Below, one piece after another: positions 34,759-42,635 of a DNA stretch of 64,000 nt; the stretch's first letter is position 1, and each line of letters opens with the position of its first letter. The position numbers were made by a program, and so were the translations under genes. A model generated the notes under the pieces. It did not search any database and was not told where the DNA came from. It saw only the letters and a list, made by a program, of their open reading frames with translations. The DNA comes from Nitrososphaerota archaeon (GTDB lineage: Archaea; Thermoproteota; Nitrososphaeria; Nitrososphaerales; Nitrosopumilaceae). The stretch covers positions 52,801 through 116,800 of the forward strand of contig JAJPGU010000003.1 in the NCBI GenBank assembly GCA_021325615.1. Direction: 5' to 3'.

Positions 34759-35031
34759 ATGCACAACGGCGTAGGACTGGCCCTTTATTTTGAAATCATA
34801 ATCTATCCAGTGGTGGCGCTTTTTATCATTGAGATGGTGAGCAGGGCAGCCAAGATACCAAACTGGGCAAAACTTCTCACCCAAGCCTTTACATGCATGG
34901 GGTTTGGCATTGCCTATCTTGTCATGCAGGTGTCCCACTGGCTTACGGCAGGAGTATTGATAGCACTTGCAATCGCGTTGTTTTACCAGGCCAAGGTATC
35001 AAAGCTAAACCCGCAAAAGGCGCTCTACTAG
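34759..35031 (+). CDS. small membrane protein of unknown function
   Basis: 90 residues, three hydrophobic segments (LALYFEIIIYPVVALFIIEM, FTCMGFGIAYLVMQVSH, AGVLIALAIALFYQ) and a basic tail KVSKLNPQKALY. No motif identified. It lies 29 bp after the GINS gene on the same strand and its stop overlaps the convergent AN1 gene by 4 bp. Confidence 0.65.
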   Translation: MHNGVGLALYFEIIIYPVVALFIIEMVSRAAKIPNWAKLLTQAFTCMGFGIAYLVMQVSHWLTAGVLIALAIALFYQAKVSKLNPQKALY

Positions 35032-35294
35032 CCGAACTTGCCGAAAACGCGTTTTATGAAACCCTGCCGTCCGACACCCTTCCTCCGCTGGACCTTGGTC
35101 TCGCCAAATCTCTTTGCCCTTATCTGGTGAAGTTTGACGCACCTGTGATCCTCCGGCAGCCTGTGGTCGGGACAGAACTTGTCGCTGCAATAGTTGCACT
35201 GGAACGGGAGGTTCGTCTTTTCCCCGCAGTACGCGCAGTCCACTTGCTCCATGCATTCTGATCCGCATGATCCTAAATCAATGTTGACAAACAA
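35028..35294 (-). CDS. AN1-type zinc finger protein
   Basis: Canonical AN1 spacing near the N-terminus: VDCAYCGEKTNLPFQCNYC then FCPDHRLPEDHRCVKL, eight Cys/His ligands binding two zinc ions. The basic tail (RRKGVGRQGFIKRVFGKFG) may bind RNA or a partner. In eukaryotes AN1 proteins work with ubiquitin or Cdc48; the archaeal role is open. Start either TTG at 35294 or ATG at 35250-35252 (MEQVDCAYC); the latter gives the usual compact form. Confidence 0.85.
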   Translation of the reverse strand: MFVNIDLGSCGSECMEQVDCAYCGEKTNLPFQCNYCSDKFCPDHRLPEDHRCVKLHQIRAKRFGETKVQRRKGVGRQGFIKRVFGKFG

Positions 35295-35360
35295 AGGTAG
35301 TTTCTGGAATTATCGGAATTAATTGACAAGACTTAATTACACAAAAAGCTCTGTTGAAAA

Positions 35361-36113
35361 ATGAATTCTGGTATGATAAAGGGACAGGTCGCTGTCATAA
35401 CTGGCGCAAGCAGCGGTATAGGATACGCAACTGCATTGGCACTTGCAAAAGCTGGAGCAAAGGTTGCCGCCGGCGCAAGGAGGAAGGAAAGGCTTGAGCA
35501 ACTTCAAAAAGACATTGAGAAGATTGGCGGGGAATGCATTGCCGTAACATGCGATGTCACAAAGCGCGCCGACTGTGAAAACCTCGTAAAGGCCGCAATG
35601 GCCAAGTGGAACCGGATTGACATTCTAATAAACAACGCGGGCCTTATGCCGCTTAGTTTTGTTAAAAACCTGAAAATTGACGAATGGGAAAGGATGGTCG
35701 ACGTCAACATAAAGGGAGTGCTGTACTGTACAGCTGCTGCCGTACCGCATCTCCTCCAGCAAAAGTCGGGGCATATTGTGAACATATCCTCCATTGCAGG
35801 AAGGGTCGTGTTTCCAGCGGGGAGCGTTTACTGCGCTACCAAGTACGCAGTAAGGGCATTTAGCGAGGGGCTCAGGCAGGAACTCTCGACCCGCAACAAC
35901 ATAAGGGTGACCACTATTGAGCCTGGGGTGGTGGCTACCGAGCTTACGGACACCATTACCGACAAGTCCCTTGAGGCGTTTGTCAAGTCAGTCAAGGACA
36001 TGCAGGCCCTCAAGGCAGAGGATATTGCAAACTCGATACTTTTTGCCGTAGAGTCGCCGGCACACATGAACGTAAACGAGATAACTATCAGGCCCACGAC
36101 CCAAGAAAGATGA
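35361..36113 (+). CDS. short-chain dehydrogenase/reductase
   Basis: 250-residue NAD(P)-dependent oxidoreductase of the classical SDR type: TGASSGIGYATALALAKAGA at the cofactor site, a basic ARRKERL suggesting NADPH preference, NNAG, the active-site Ser in HIVNISSIAGRVV and YCATKYAVRAF (Tyr/Lys). Substrate unknown. The TGA stop (36111-36113) is followed in the same frame by a flavoprotein. Confidence 0.92.
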   Translation: MNSGMIKGQVAVITGASSGIGYATALALAKAGAKVAAGARRKERLEQLQKDIEKIGGECIAVTCDVTKRADCENLVKAAMAKWNRIDILINNAGLMPLSFVKNLKIDEWERMVDVNIKGVLYCTAAAVPHLLQQKSGHIVNISSIAGRVVFPAGSVYCATKYAVRAFSEGLRQELSTRNNIRVTTIEPGVVATELTDTITDKSLEAFVKSVKDMQALKAEDIANSILFAVESPAHMNVNEITIRPTTQER

Positions 36114-36125
36114 GGCAGGTGTCCT

Positions 36126-37271
36126 GATTTTAGGCCGGCAAACATAGTAATCCTTGGGGGCGGCTTTGGGGGACTGGCCGCCGCAAACGAACTTAGGGCA
36201 AGCCTCACGCAGGACACAAGAATAACGGTCGTGGACAAGAAGGACTGGTTCATGATGGACCTGGTAAAGCTCTGGATGATAGGGGGCTCGAGGGAATTTG
36301 AGACCTCGAAAAGGCCGCTAGAAACGATCACAAAAAAGGGCATAGAATTCATCAACGAGGGCGTGACCAAGATAGATCTAGAAAACAAAGTTGTAAGGAC
36401 AAGCTACCGCAGGCTGCACTATGACTACCTGATAATCGCGCTTGGTGTCGAGCTTGCGCCAGAACAGATCCCTGGGCTCAAAGAGAACGGCCTAGTGCTT
36501 TATGATATTAACGACGTTCCAAAGGTACGCGAAGCCATCCGCAAGATAAGGTCGGGAAAGATAGCAATAGCCATCACGGGCCTGCCGTACAAGTGCCCGC
36601 CCGCTCCTTTTGAGGCCGCGCTGATAATCAGGTCAGTGCTTGAGGAGACTGGGGCAAGCGATTCTGTCCAGATGGACTTTTACAGCCCCACTCCAATCAC
36701 CCTCCCCGCAGGGGGGCCCAAGGTAAGTGAGGACATACTTCAAATCCTCAAATCCAAGAGGATCGAGTTCCACGGGAACCAAAAGACGGTAACGGTAGAG
36801 CCAAACAAGCTCAAGTTCGAGTCTGGAGAGGCAGACTTTGATCTCCTGATCTCTGTTCCCCCCCACAAGGTGCCGCTTGTCGCGGTGGACTGCGGGCTTG
36901 CGCAGCCGGGCAAGTTCATCGAGGTTGACAGGAGCTGCAAGACCAAGTTTGACAACGTTTACGCAATAGGGGACGTGAACCAGATAATGGTAACAGAAAA
37001 GATTGCCGTGCCAAAGGCCGGAATTTTTGCCGAGGGCGAGGGGGTTGCAGTAGCAAGGAACATCGCCTCCAAGATAAAAAAAGAGGCCGAGGCTGCAACC
37101 TTTGACGGCAAGGGTGGGTGTTACCTAGAGACCGGGAAGCGGATTGCAGGTTATATCGGGGTTGACATGTATGCCGACCCGTCGCCTATTACGGAACTCA
37201 GGCCCCCGTCGGCTGACTATTTTGCCGACAAGGAAAAGTTCGAGAAGGAACGGCTGGAAAAGTGGCTGTGA
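36126..37271 (+). CDS. FAD/NAD(P)-dependent oxidoreductase (SQR/NDH-2-like) without a canonical start codon
   Basis: The FAD Rossmann motif NIVILGGGFGGLAAANELRA is encoded at 36141-36200, but the first in-frame ATG is at 36231, after it. No ATG, GTG or TTG exists in frame between the SDR stop at 36111 and the motif; the frame reads TGT CCT GAT TTT AGG CCG GCA AAC ATA. A GTG at 36119 would give MSDFRPANIVILGGG if one T near 36124 were absent. Downstream are YDYLIIALGVELAPEQIPG, ITGLPYKCPPAPFEAALI (SQR-like) and VYAIGDVNQI. A frameshift, sequencing error or rare start are all possible. It probably transfers electrons to quinone or another acceptor. Confidence 0.75.
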   Translation, partial: DFRPANIVILGGGFGGLAAANELRASLTQDTRITVVDKKDWFMMDLVKLWMIGGSREFETSKRPLETITKKGIEFINEGVTKIDLENKVVRTSYRRLHYDYLIIALGVELAPEQIPGLKENGLVLYDINDVPKVREAIRKIRSGKIAIAITGLPYKCPPAPFEAALIIRSVLEETGASDSVQMDFYSPTPITLPAGGPKVSEDILQILKSKRIEFHGNQKTVTVEPNKLKFESGEADFDLLISVPPHKVPLVAVDCGLAQPGKFIEVDRSCKTKFDNVYAIGDVNQIMVTEKIAVPKAGIFAEGEGVAVARNIASKIKKEAEAATFDGKGGCYLETGKRIAGYIGVDMYADPSPITELRPPSADYFADKEKFEKERLEKWL

Positions 37272-37324
37272 CGAACCGGGCCCGATCCCACAATTTATAA
37301 TTTCAATACTTGTCAGCAACTTGA

Positions 37325-37402
37325 GGGACCGTAGTCTAGCTTGGTTATGATGCTAGCCTGGGGTGCTAGAGGTCGCCGGTTCAATTCCGGCCGGTCCCAC
37401 CA
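37325..37402 (+). tRNA. tRNA-Pro (GGG anticodon)
   Basis: Acceptor GGGACCG (37325-37331) pairs with CGGTCCC (37392-37398), discriminator A at 37399 and a genomically encoded CCA at 37400-37402. The anticodon stem CTAGC/GCTAG encloses loop CTGGGGT, anticodon GGG at 37360-37362. The T-arm GCCGG-TTCAATT-CCGGC is perfect. The D-stem is weak (G-U and one U-U). No intron. A short T-rich trailer (ATATTTTTG) follows, a plausible termination site. Confidence 0.95.
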
Positions 37403-37484
37403 TATTTTTGTCATTATTTTCAATGCAGAAGCTAACGCCAATTTGTCAAGCCGTTTTTTGAGCAAAAACCGTACATTTGGCGCC

Positions 37485-37787
37485 ATGGGAAAGAGAAAGT
37501 TTACCATCGACCTTGGAAACGAGAGGATAGAGGTTGAGGGCCACCAGCACAAGAACGTGGCAATCAAGTACCTCATGAAAAGGCGCAGGTCGCTGCTGAT
37601 GACGCGTGACAAGGACAAGGTCGAAAAACTCTATGCGGCAGTCCCAAGGGAAATTTCCATAATTGGGGGGCATGCAACAAAGACATACAAGATAAACTGG
37701 GAGCGAGAGGGAACGACGGAATTTGAGGGTTCGAGGTTTGTTTTCACACTGGACGAACTCGCAAGTCCGATGGAAATCGCTCACTAG
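37485..37787 (+). CDS. conserved hypothetical protein, basic
   Basis: 100 residues from ATG 37485 (the open frame extends back into the tRNA, which rules out an earlier start). Lys/Arg-rich N-terminal half (HKNVAIKYLMKRRRSLLMTR) and beta-strand-rich remainder (EISIIGGHATKTYKINW, FEGSRFVFTLDEL). It resembles small nucleic-acid-associated proteins in composition only. It lies about 80 bp downstream of tRNA-Pro with no other partner gene. Confidence 0.65.
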   Translation: MGKRKFTIDLGNERIEVEGHQHKNVAIKYLMKRRRSLLMTRDKDKVEKLYAAVPREISIIGGHATKTYKINWEREGTTEFEGSRFVFTLDELASPMEIAH

Positions 37788-37823
37788 GTTTTTTCTGGCA
37801 ATTCCACAACGGGCCTTCGAGGG

Positions 37824-39524
37824 TCAGTTTGCTGACTCGACGTAGCTCTTGAAGCCCAGCACATCGTAGTATGACTTGGGAATCATCTGCTTGCCCTGGT
37901 ATAGCAGGTCGTTTGCCGCCTCGTCAAGTACGTATGTCACTGCCCAGTCGCTCTCGCTCCGAATCGACCTGCCAAACCCCTGCAACAGCTTCACAAGGGT
38001 CTGTGACTTGTACCAGAGCGGGAACTTTTGCATCTTGATCTTGGTCCTTTTTTCGCTGAGGTTGGGATATGGTGCCTTTGCGATAATCTGGAACCGGGAA
38101 AGGTCGTCCTTCAGGTCGACTCCCTCCCACAGCGAGGATGACAGCAAAACCCCGCTCTTGTCCGTGGCGTGCTCCTGAATTACCTCGTCCTGCGTCATCC
38201 CGTTCTCGTTCCTGCTGTGGCAGATCCTTATCCTCTTCCTGTTTGCTTCGGAAAGGTTGTTGCGAATGTCAATGCAGCGCTTTTCAGAGGAGGTGAGTAT
38301 GAGGCCGCGCTCGGCTGGGTGCTCCGACAGGATCGAATCAATCTTGGAAATCACAGCCAGCTCGTCGTTCCAGCTTGATGAATAGCTGAGCTTCCTGACG
38401 TTTAGGAAATTTATCCTGCGTTTGTCGGGAAGGAAGGGGGATTTTGGCGTATCTACAAACGCCACCTTGGAGGGGTCAAGGCCGGTGTTCTCGCAAAAAC
38501 TTGCCTTGTCGATGGTAGCTGACATGAAGACCTGGGTTTCGACGTCAAAGAATGACCTGACGTAGTTTGATATGTCAAGGGGCTTGATAGAGAGGGACCG
38601 CAGCCCTCCCCTATCGTCAAGATATGGATCGTTTATGACAAAGTTTTCCTTGTTAAGCTCAAGCTCTGCCCTTGCGTTGGCCATCTTCTCATAGCGTGAC
38701 TCTAGTCTTGCAAGGTGCATGTAGTCCGGGTTTACCTGGAACTTCCTGCTTTCCGTAAGTTCCTTTATCTGCCTGGAGTAGGAAACTGAGAGGTCGCGAA
38801 GCAGCTCCATCACCATGTCTGCGTCCCGGAGGGAGTAGTTCTTGGCGTCAAGGCCGCATTCCGTCATATGCGTGCTGTAAATGTCGATTCCGATAAACTG
38901 GATTATCTGGTCCTCTATCTTGTGGGCCTCGTCAAAGATTGCAACTGGCTTGTTGATGTATTCGGCATAGGCCTTCCGCCCATACCTCATCAGCTGAAAA
39001 TAGGCTGCATAATTCCAGAGTGAATGGTCCGAGGCAAGAGCATGGTACTTCTGCTCATAGTACAGGCAGTAGGGGTACTTTGAACCGGTCATGGGCTCCC
39101 CAAGCCTGGGCTTGAACTTGCAGAATTCCTTCACCTCCTTGCCCTTGACCTTGACCGTCTCATCGCAAAGGCCCTTCTCGCACGTGAGCCCCCTCTGCAC
39201 CGCCTTTTTCGTTTCCTCGAAGGGGATCCCCTGGTGGTCCATCAGCTTGAGGCAGGCGAAATTGGACTTGCCCTTGACGGGGCTGAAGAACTTGAGGTCC
39301 TTTGAGTACTGGTCCTGGAGCTGTTTTGACGCGGTGATGACGAAAGACTTGCCAAAATGCCTTGCAAGGGTGGCCCCGATGAGCGACTTGCCTACGCCTG
39401 TCGGGGCTGAAAGCACGATTATCTTGTAGCCAGATTTGAGCTGCTCCTCTATAGACTGCAGGATTTCTGCCTGAATCTGCCTCGGTCGGAATTCCTCTGG
39501 AAAACATTCTAGGAGACTGCCCAT
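37824..39524 (-). CDS. XPD/DinG-family superfamily 2 DNA helicase
   Basis: 566 residues: Walker A SAPTGVGKS, DEAH box IFDEAHKIEDQI, and the C-terminal helicase motif LVKLLQGFGRSIRSESDWA. Between motifs I and II, Cys residues spaced as CLK, CEKGLC, CKF and YCLYY are placed like the 4Fe-4S ligands of XPD and DinG. 5'-3' unwinding in repair or replication rescue is the likely role. Length is near archaeal XPD. Confidence 0.88.
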   Translation of the reverse strand: MGSLLECFPEEFRPRQIQAEILQSIEEQLKSGYKIIVLSAPTGVGKSLIGATLARHFGKSFVITASKQLQDQYSKDLKFFSPVKGKSNFACLKLMDHQGIPFEETKKAVQRGLTCEKGLCDETVKVKGKEVKEFCKFKPRLGEPMTGSKYPYCLYYEQKYHALASDHSLWNYAAYFQLMRYGRKAYAEYINKPVAIFDEAHKIEDQIIQFIGIDIYSTHMTECGLDAKNYSLRDADMVMELLRDLSVSYSRQIKELTESRKFQVNPDYMHLARLESRYEKMANARAELELNKENFVINDPYLDDRGGLRSLSIKPLDISNYVRSFFDVETQVFMSATIDKASFCENTGLDPSKVAFVDTPKSPFLPDKRRINFLNVRKLSYSSSWNDELAVISKIDSILSEHPAERGLILTSSEKRCIDIRNNLSEANRKRIRICHSRNENGMTQDEVIQEHATDKSGVLLSSSLWEGVDLKDDLSRFQIIAKAPYPNLSEKRTKIKMQKFPLWYKSQTLVKLLQGFGRSIRSESDWAVTYVLDEAANDLLYQGKQMIPKSYYDVLGFKSYVESAN

Positions 39525-39630
39525 CTTTTCTCTGACAAGGCAAGCTAAAAAGAAAGCCTACTTAATCCATTTGGATTGCCGGGCCCAGATTTGGGGTGAA
39601 CGGGGATCAAAAAGCGCCTGCCAGGTTCTT

Positions 39631-40014
39631 CTACTTGCGGATCGATACGATGATCTTGCCGTTTGCCCTGTCCCTTATGTTTACCTGCTCGGGATGGACC
39701 TGAAAGTAGACATGGCTCATCATTTCTACAAGATTCTGGGCCGGTTCCGCCTTTCCGTTTGCAAGCGAGATCAGGTTCTGCATCGCAACCCTTGTTTTCG
39801 GAACGCCGTGTTTCTTGATGAAATTGTCTACGGTCTCGCTAGTGTAGAACTCTTGTCTTCGTCGTATGGCCTCTTCTGTCTCAGGATCTGTAGACGCCGT
39901 GGCATAATAATGGCCTCGCTTTCTAATAAAGTCATCCGATTTTGTCGAACTTTTGCAGGCTCTTCCAGAGATACCATGTGGCAATGCTGCGGTAGGGCCT
40001 CCACCTAGCGCCAA
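39631..40014 (-). CDS. hypothetical protein, start uncertain
   Basis: The conserved-looking part begins at IRKRGHYYATASTDPETEEA (about 39928 downward) and ends VNIRDRANGKIIVSIRK; helices with Arg/Lys/Glu dominate. The only in-frame canonical starts are ATG at 40014 and TTG at 39984, both inside the upstream glycosylase gene (stop 39932), so the frame overlaps it by 53-83 bp. An ATT just before RKRGHYY is the first codon clear of most overlap. Function unknown. Confidence 0.5.
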   Translation of the reverse strand: MALGGGPTAALPHGISGRACKSSTKSDDFIRKRGHYYATASTDPETEEAIRRRQEFYTSETVDNFIKKHGVPKTRVAMQNLISLANGKAEPAQNLVEMMSHVYFQVHPEQVNIRDRANGKIIVSIRK

Positions 40015-40540
40015 TCTCTTCTACCTGCTTCGGCTTTGGAAGCGCCTCAAGTCCAAAGGCTCGCTGGACGCCCTTCTGCAGGCCGAGGTCGTGCACGGGC
40101 AAAATGTCCGGCCTGTTCAATGAGAAGATCATGAACATTTCCGCAGTCCACCTCCCTATCCCCTTTACCTGCGTGAGGTGCGCCACCACCTCATCATCGG
40201 TCATCCTCGAGAGACTCTCGAGCCTCACCTTTCCATCCTCCACCTTCCTTGCCAGGTCCTTGAGGTAGTCCACCTTCATGCCGGACAGGCCTGCGGAGCG
40301 CAGCTTAGTTTTTTTTGTTGCAAGTATGTCGGATGCGTCGGGAAATGTAGGATACAACGACTTGAACCTTTGGAAGATGACCTCTGCGGCCTTGGTGGCA
40401 AGCTGCTGGGATATTATCGACTCTACCAGCACCGCAAAATGGTGGTTCCTTTTCTTGAGGGTGTAATCGCCGACTGAATCAATTATTCTTGCCATGACGG
40501 GATCTCGCCTGAGAAACCTCACGCCTTCATGCATTGCCAT
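39932..40540 (-). CDS. alkA: AlkA-like DNA glycosylase (HhH-GPD superfamily)
   Basis: 202 residues. Helix-hairpin-helix VAHLTQVKGIGRWTAEMFMI followed by the catalytic Asp in PDILPVHDLGLQKGV. FAVLVESIISQQLATKAAEV is the usual first helix pair. It removes alkylated bases, typically 3-methyladenine. It resembles AlkA more than Nth or MutY: no Fe-S cluster Cys at the C-terminus. It lies 1 bp from the CDF transporter. Confidence 0.88.
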   Translation of the reverse strand: MAMHEGVRFLRRDPVMARIIDSVGDYTLKKRNHHFAVLVESIISQQLATKAAEVIFQRFKSLYPTFPDASDILATKKTKLRSAGLSGMKVDYLKDLARKVEDGKVRLESLSRMTDDEVVAHLTQVKGIGRWTAEMFMIFSLNRPDILPVHDLGLQKGVQRAFGLEALPKPKQVEEIGARWRPYRSIATWYLWKSLQKFDKIG

Positions 40541-40541
40541 A

Positions 40542-41900
40542 TTAATTGGGCTCGGGATGTATGGTCACTATGGCATTTTTTATCTCGGTTTTAATCTTAT
40601 TTTCTATTTCTGAGATGATGTCGTGGACCTCCTCTATGGTGAGGCTTCCGTCAAAGGAACAGTCTATGTCCACCTTGAAGACGTCCTGGAGCTGGAACGT
40701 GATGACGCGGCCGATTTTTTTGACGTTTGGGTATCCCCTGATGATGGCAGTTACGCGCTCCTCTATTGTAAGGTCCTCGACCGGCGCGCTTTGCGGGATG
40801 GAAACATAGGGCTCAAGGTGGATGGTTATGTGGTTCACGTTTTCGACTGAGTTTTTAATCCTGCTTTCTATCTCGTCGGAGACCTTGTGGGCATCTACCA
40901 GCGACATGTTTCTGTCTACCATTACGTGTAGGCTTATGAACACCCCTTCCTTTGCAGTGGAATGACTGATGTTGTGAATTCCCGCCACGCCTCCTACCGC
41001 TGAGGCAGCGTTGTGCACCAAGTAGTCTATCGGCACCTCCTTCCAGCTGGGCTCAAAATGGACGGTTACCTTGCTGTTTGCAATGCTCTGCTTGATGTTC
41101 TTTTCAACGTCGGCACTTATCCTGTGGGCCTCCTCAAAGGTGGAGTTGCCCTTGAGCGAGATCGTGACCTCGGCGAAGATGTCGCTTCCCGACCTCCTCA
41201 TCTGGACGGACTCGGTCTTCATCACACCCTCCGTCCCACTGACTATGTCGTGCACGTTTCTCACCATGCTTGCGGGTACTGCGTCCGTAAGCTCCATCGC
41301 GTTCCTGTAAATCAGCTTGAGGCTCAAAAATGCAAGAAAGATCCCCAGAATCAGGGCTGCCACAAAGTCCCCTTGGTAAAATCCGAAGACGACAAGGATG
41401 ATTCCCGCAAGCGCAACCGAGGTTGCACCCATATCCATGAATGCGTGGTAAAAGTCAATTTGGAGCGAGGAACTTTCCGCCCTCTTCATTGCCCTTTTCA
41501 GTATGACTACCCTTGTCGCATCGGTACCTATTGTGTAGAGTGCCGCCCCGATTGCCATGAGCCCGGGCAGTACCTCCGGCTTTGGCTCCTGGAGCCTTGA
41601 GACTGCCTCAAGGATGAAAAAGCATGCTATGACAAGTATTATGATCCCGCCAACAAAGCTGCCCATTGTTTCTATCTTCCCGTGCCCATAGGTGTGCTCC
41701 TTGTCAGGGGGCTTTGTGGCCCATCTTGCAGTCAAAAGCAGTATCGCGGTAACCACCGAGTCCAGCATAGCGTGGATGCTATCGGTTAACAGGGCGAGGC
41801 TGTTTGAAAAGATCCCGATGAAAAGCTCGACTAGAAACGCCGACAGAATTATGGCAAGGGAAATTTTAAGCGCGTCCGTCTTGATGTTTTCTATCCTCAA
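40542..41900 (-). CDS. cation diffusion facilitator with three tandem cytosolic domains
   Basis: 452 residues, longer than a usual ~300-residue CDF. Six membrane helices (1-200) carry the metal site: LLTDSIHAMLDSVV (D-x3-D and neighbours) and DFYHAFMDMGATSVAL (H-x3-D). The C-terminal half has three ~85-residue ferredoxin-like repeats, each ending in a similar strand: VTVHFEPSW, ITIHLEPYV and VTIHPEPN. Single-repeat CDFs dimerise and sense Zn through this domain. Divalent metal efflux is inferred. Confidence 0.88.
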   Translation of the reverse strand: MRIENIKTDALKISLAIILSAFLVELFIGIFSNSLALLTDSIHAMLDSVVTAILLLTARWATKPPDKEHTYGHGKIETMGSFVGGIIILVIACFFILEAVSRLQEPKPEVLPGLMAIGAALYTIGTDATRVVILKRAMKRAESSSLQIDFYHAFMDMGATSVALAGIILVVFGFYQGDFVAALILGIFLAFLSLKLIYRNAMELTDAVPASMVRNVHDIVSGTEGVMKTESVQMRRSGSDIFAEVTISLKGNSTFEEAHRISADVEKNIKQSIANSKVTVHFEPSWKEVPIDYLVHNAASAVGGVAGIHNISHSTAKEGVFISLHVMVDRNMSLVDAHKVSDEIESRIKNSVENVNHITIHLEPYVSIPQSAPVEDLTIEERVTAIIRGYPNVKKIGRVITFQLQDVFKVDIDCSFDGSLTIEEVHDIISEIENKIKTEIKNAIVTIHPEPN

Positions 41901-41902
41901 TT

Positions 41903-42634
41903 CTAGTCCAACCCCAGCACCTGCAGGACCTGGTCAAAGTTTTCGCGTGACTGGTCGTGCTTGTATTTTTTCAGGGACTTGATCATCCGGGCCGTGCTTG
42001 GAACCTTTACGATCTTTTTGACCGCGCTTGAAAGAGCCGATCCTATGAAGATGCTCTGGGCGGCGGACGTAACGTTTGATGTCCTCCTGTTCAGGCTTGA
42101 GCTCTCAAAATCGATTATGCACGGAGATCCCCCCACTATGACATGCTTGTGGATGTAGCTTAGTTCGCCGTGGTCCAGGTGTGCCGTGTCTAGGCTGTAG
42201 CAGTCCTCCAAGACCTTGCGTGCAACCTCCCGAAACTTTTTGGCACTACCCCTGCCCTTCAGGTCCCTCACCCAGTCGATTATCTTCTTTCCCTCGAGAT
42301 ATTCCATGACTATGAAATTCTTGCTACTTTTGATTAGCTTCGGGCCCACATTTACTTTGTTGGCCTCGCCTAGAAGCTTTGCTTCCGTTTCCATCTCCGC
42401 GCGGCTGGAATCGATCCTTCGTATCTTGAGGGCTACGTCCTTCTTGCCCATCTTTGATAGCACCACCACCCCGACGTATCCCTTGCCCAGCACGGGCAGG
42501 TTGTTCAGGATTGTAGGCCCGCCGAAAACTATGCGGCTTATTCCAAGCTTCTTGAGCTCCAAGGTCCTCCTTGCAAGCTCCTTTTTCGTGGCCTTTGGGT
42601 ATCCGAGAATATGGGAATATGGCTCCTTGTCCAT
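41903..42634 (-). CDS. RIO-like predicted Ser/Thr protein kinase
   Basis: About 243 residues. Gly-rich loop LPVLGKGYVGVVVLSKMGKKD, ATP-binding Lys in VALKIRR, hinge MEYLEGKKI, catalytic loop TAHLDHGELSYIHKHV and metal Asp in PCIIDFESSSLNRR. The layout resembles the archaeal kinase-like COG2112 group. The ATG at 42632-42634 starts 1 bp after the CCA-enzyme stop, so they are co-transcribed; an alternative ATG at 42664 lies within that gene. Substrate unknown. Confidence 0.83.
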   Translation of the reverse strand: MDKEPYSHILGYPKATKKELARRTLELKKLGISRIVFGGPTILNNLPVLGKGYVGVVVLSKMGKKDVALKIRRIDSSRAEMETEAKLLGEANKVNVGPKLIKSSKNFIVMEYLEGKKIIDWVRDLKGRGSAKKFREVARKVLEDCYSLDTAHLDHGELSYIHKHVIVGGSPCIIDFESSSLNRRTSNVTSAAQSIFIGSALSSAVKKIVKVPSTARMIKSLKKYKHDQSRENFDQVLQVLGLD

Positions 42635-42635
42635 C

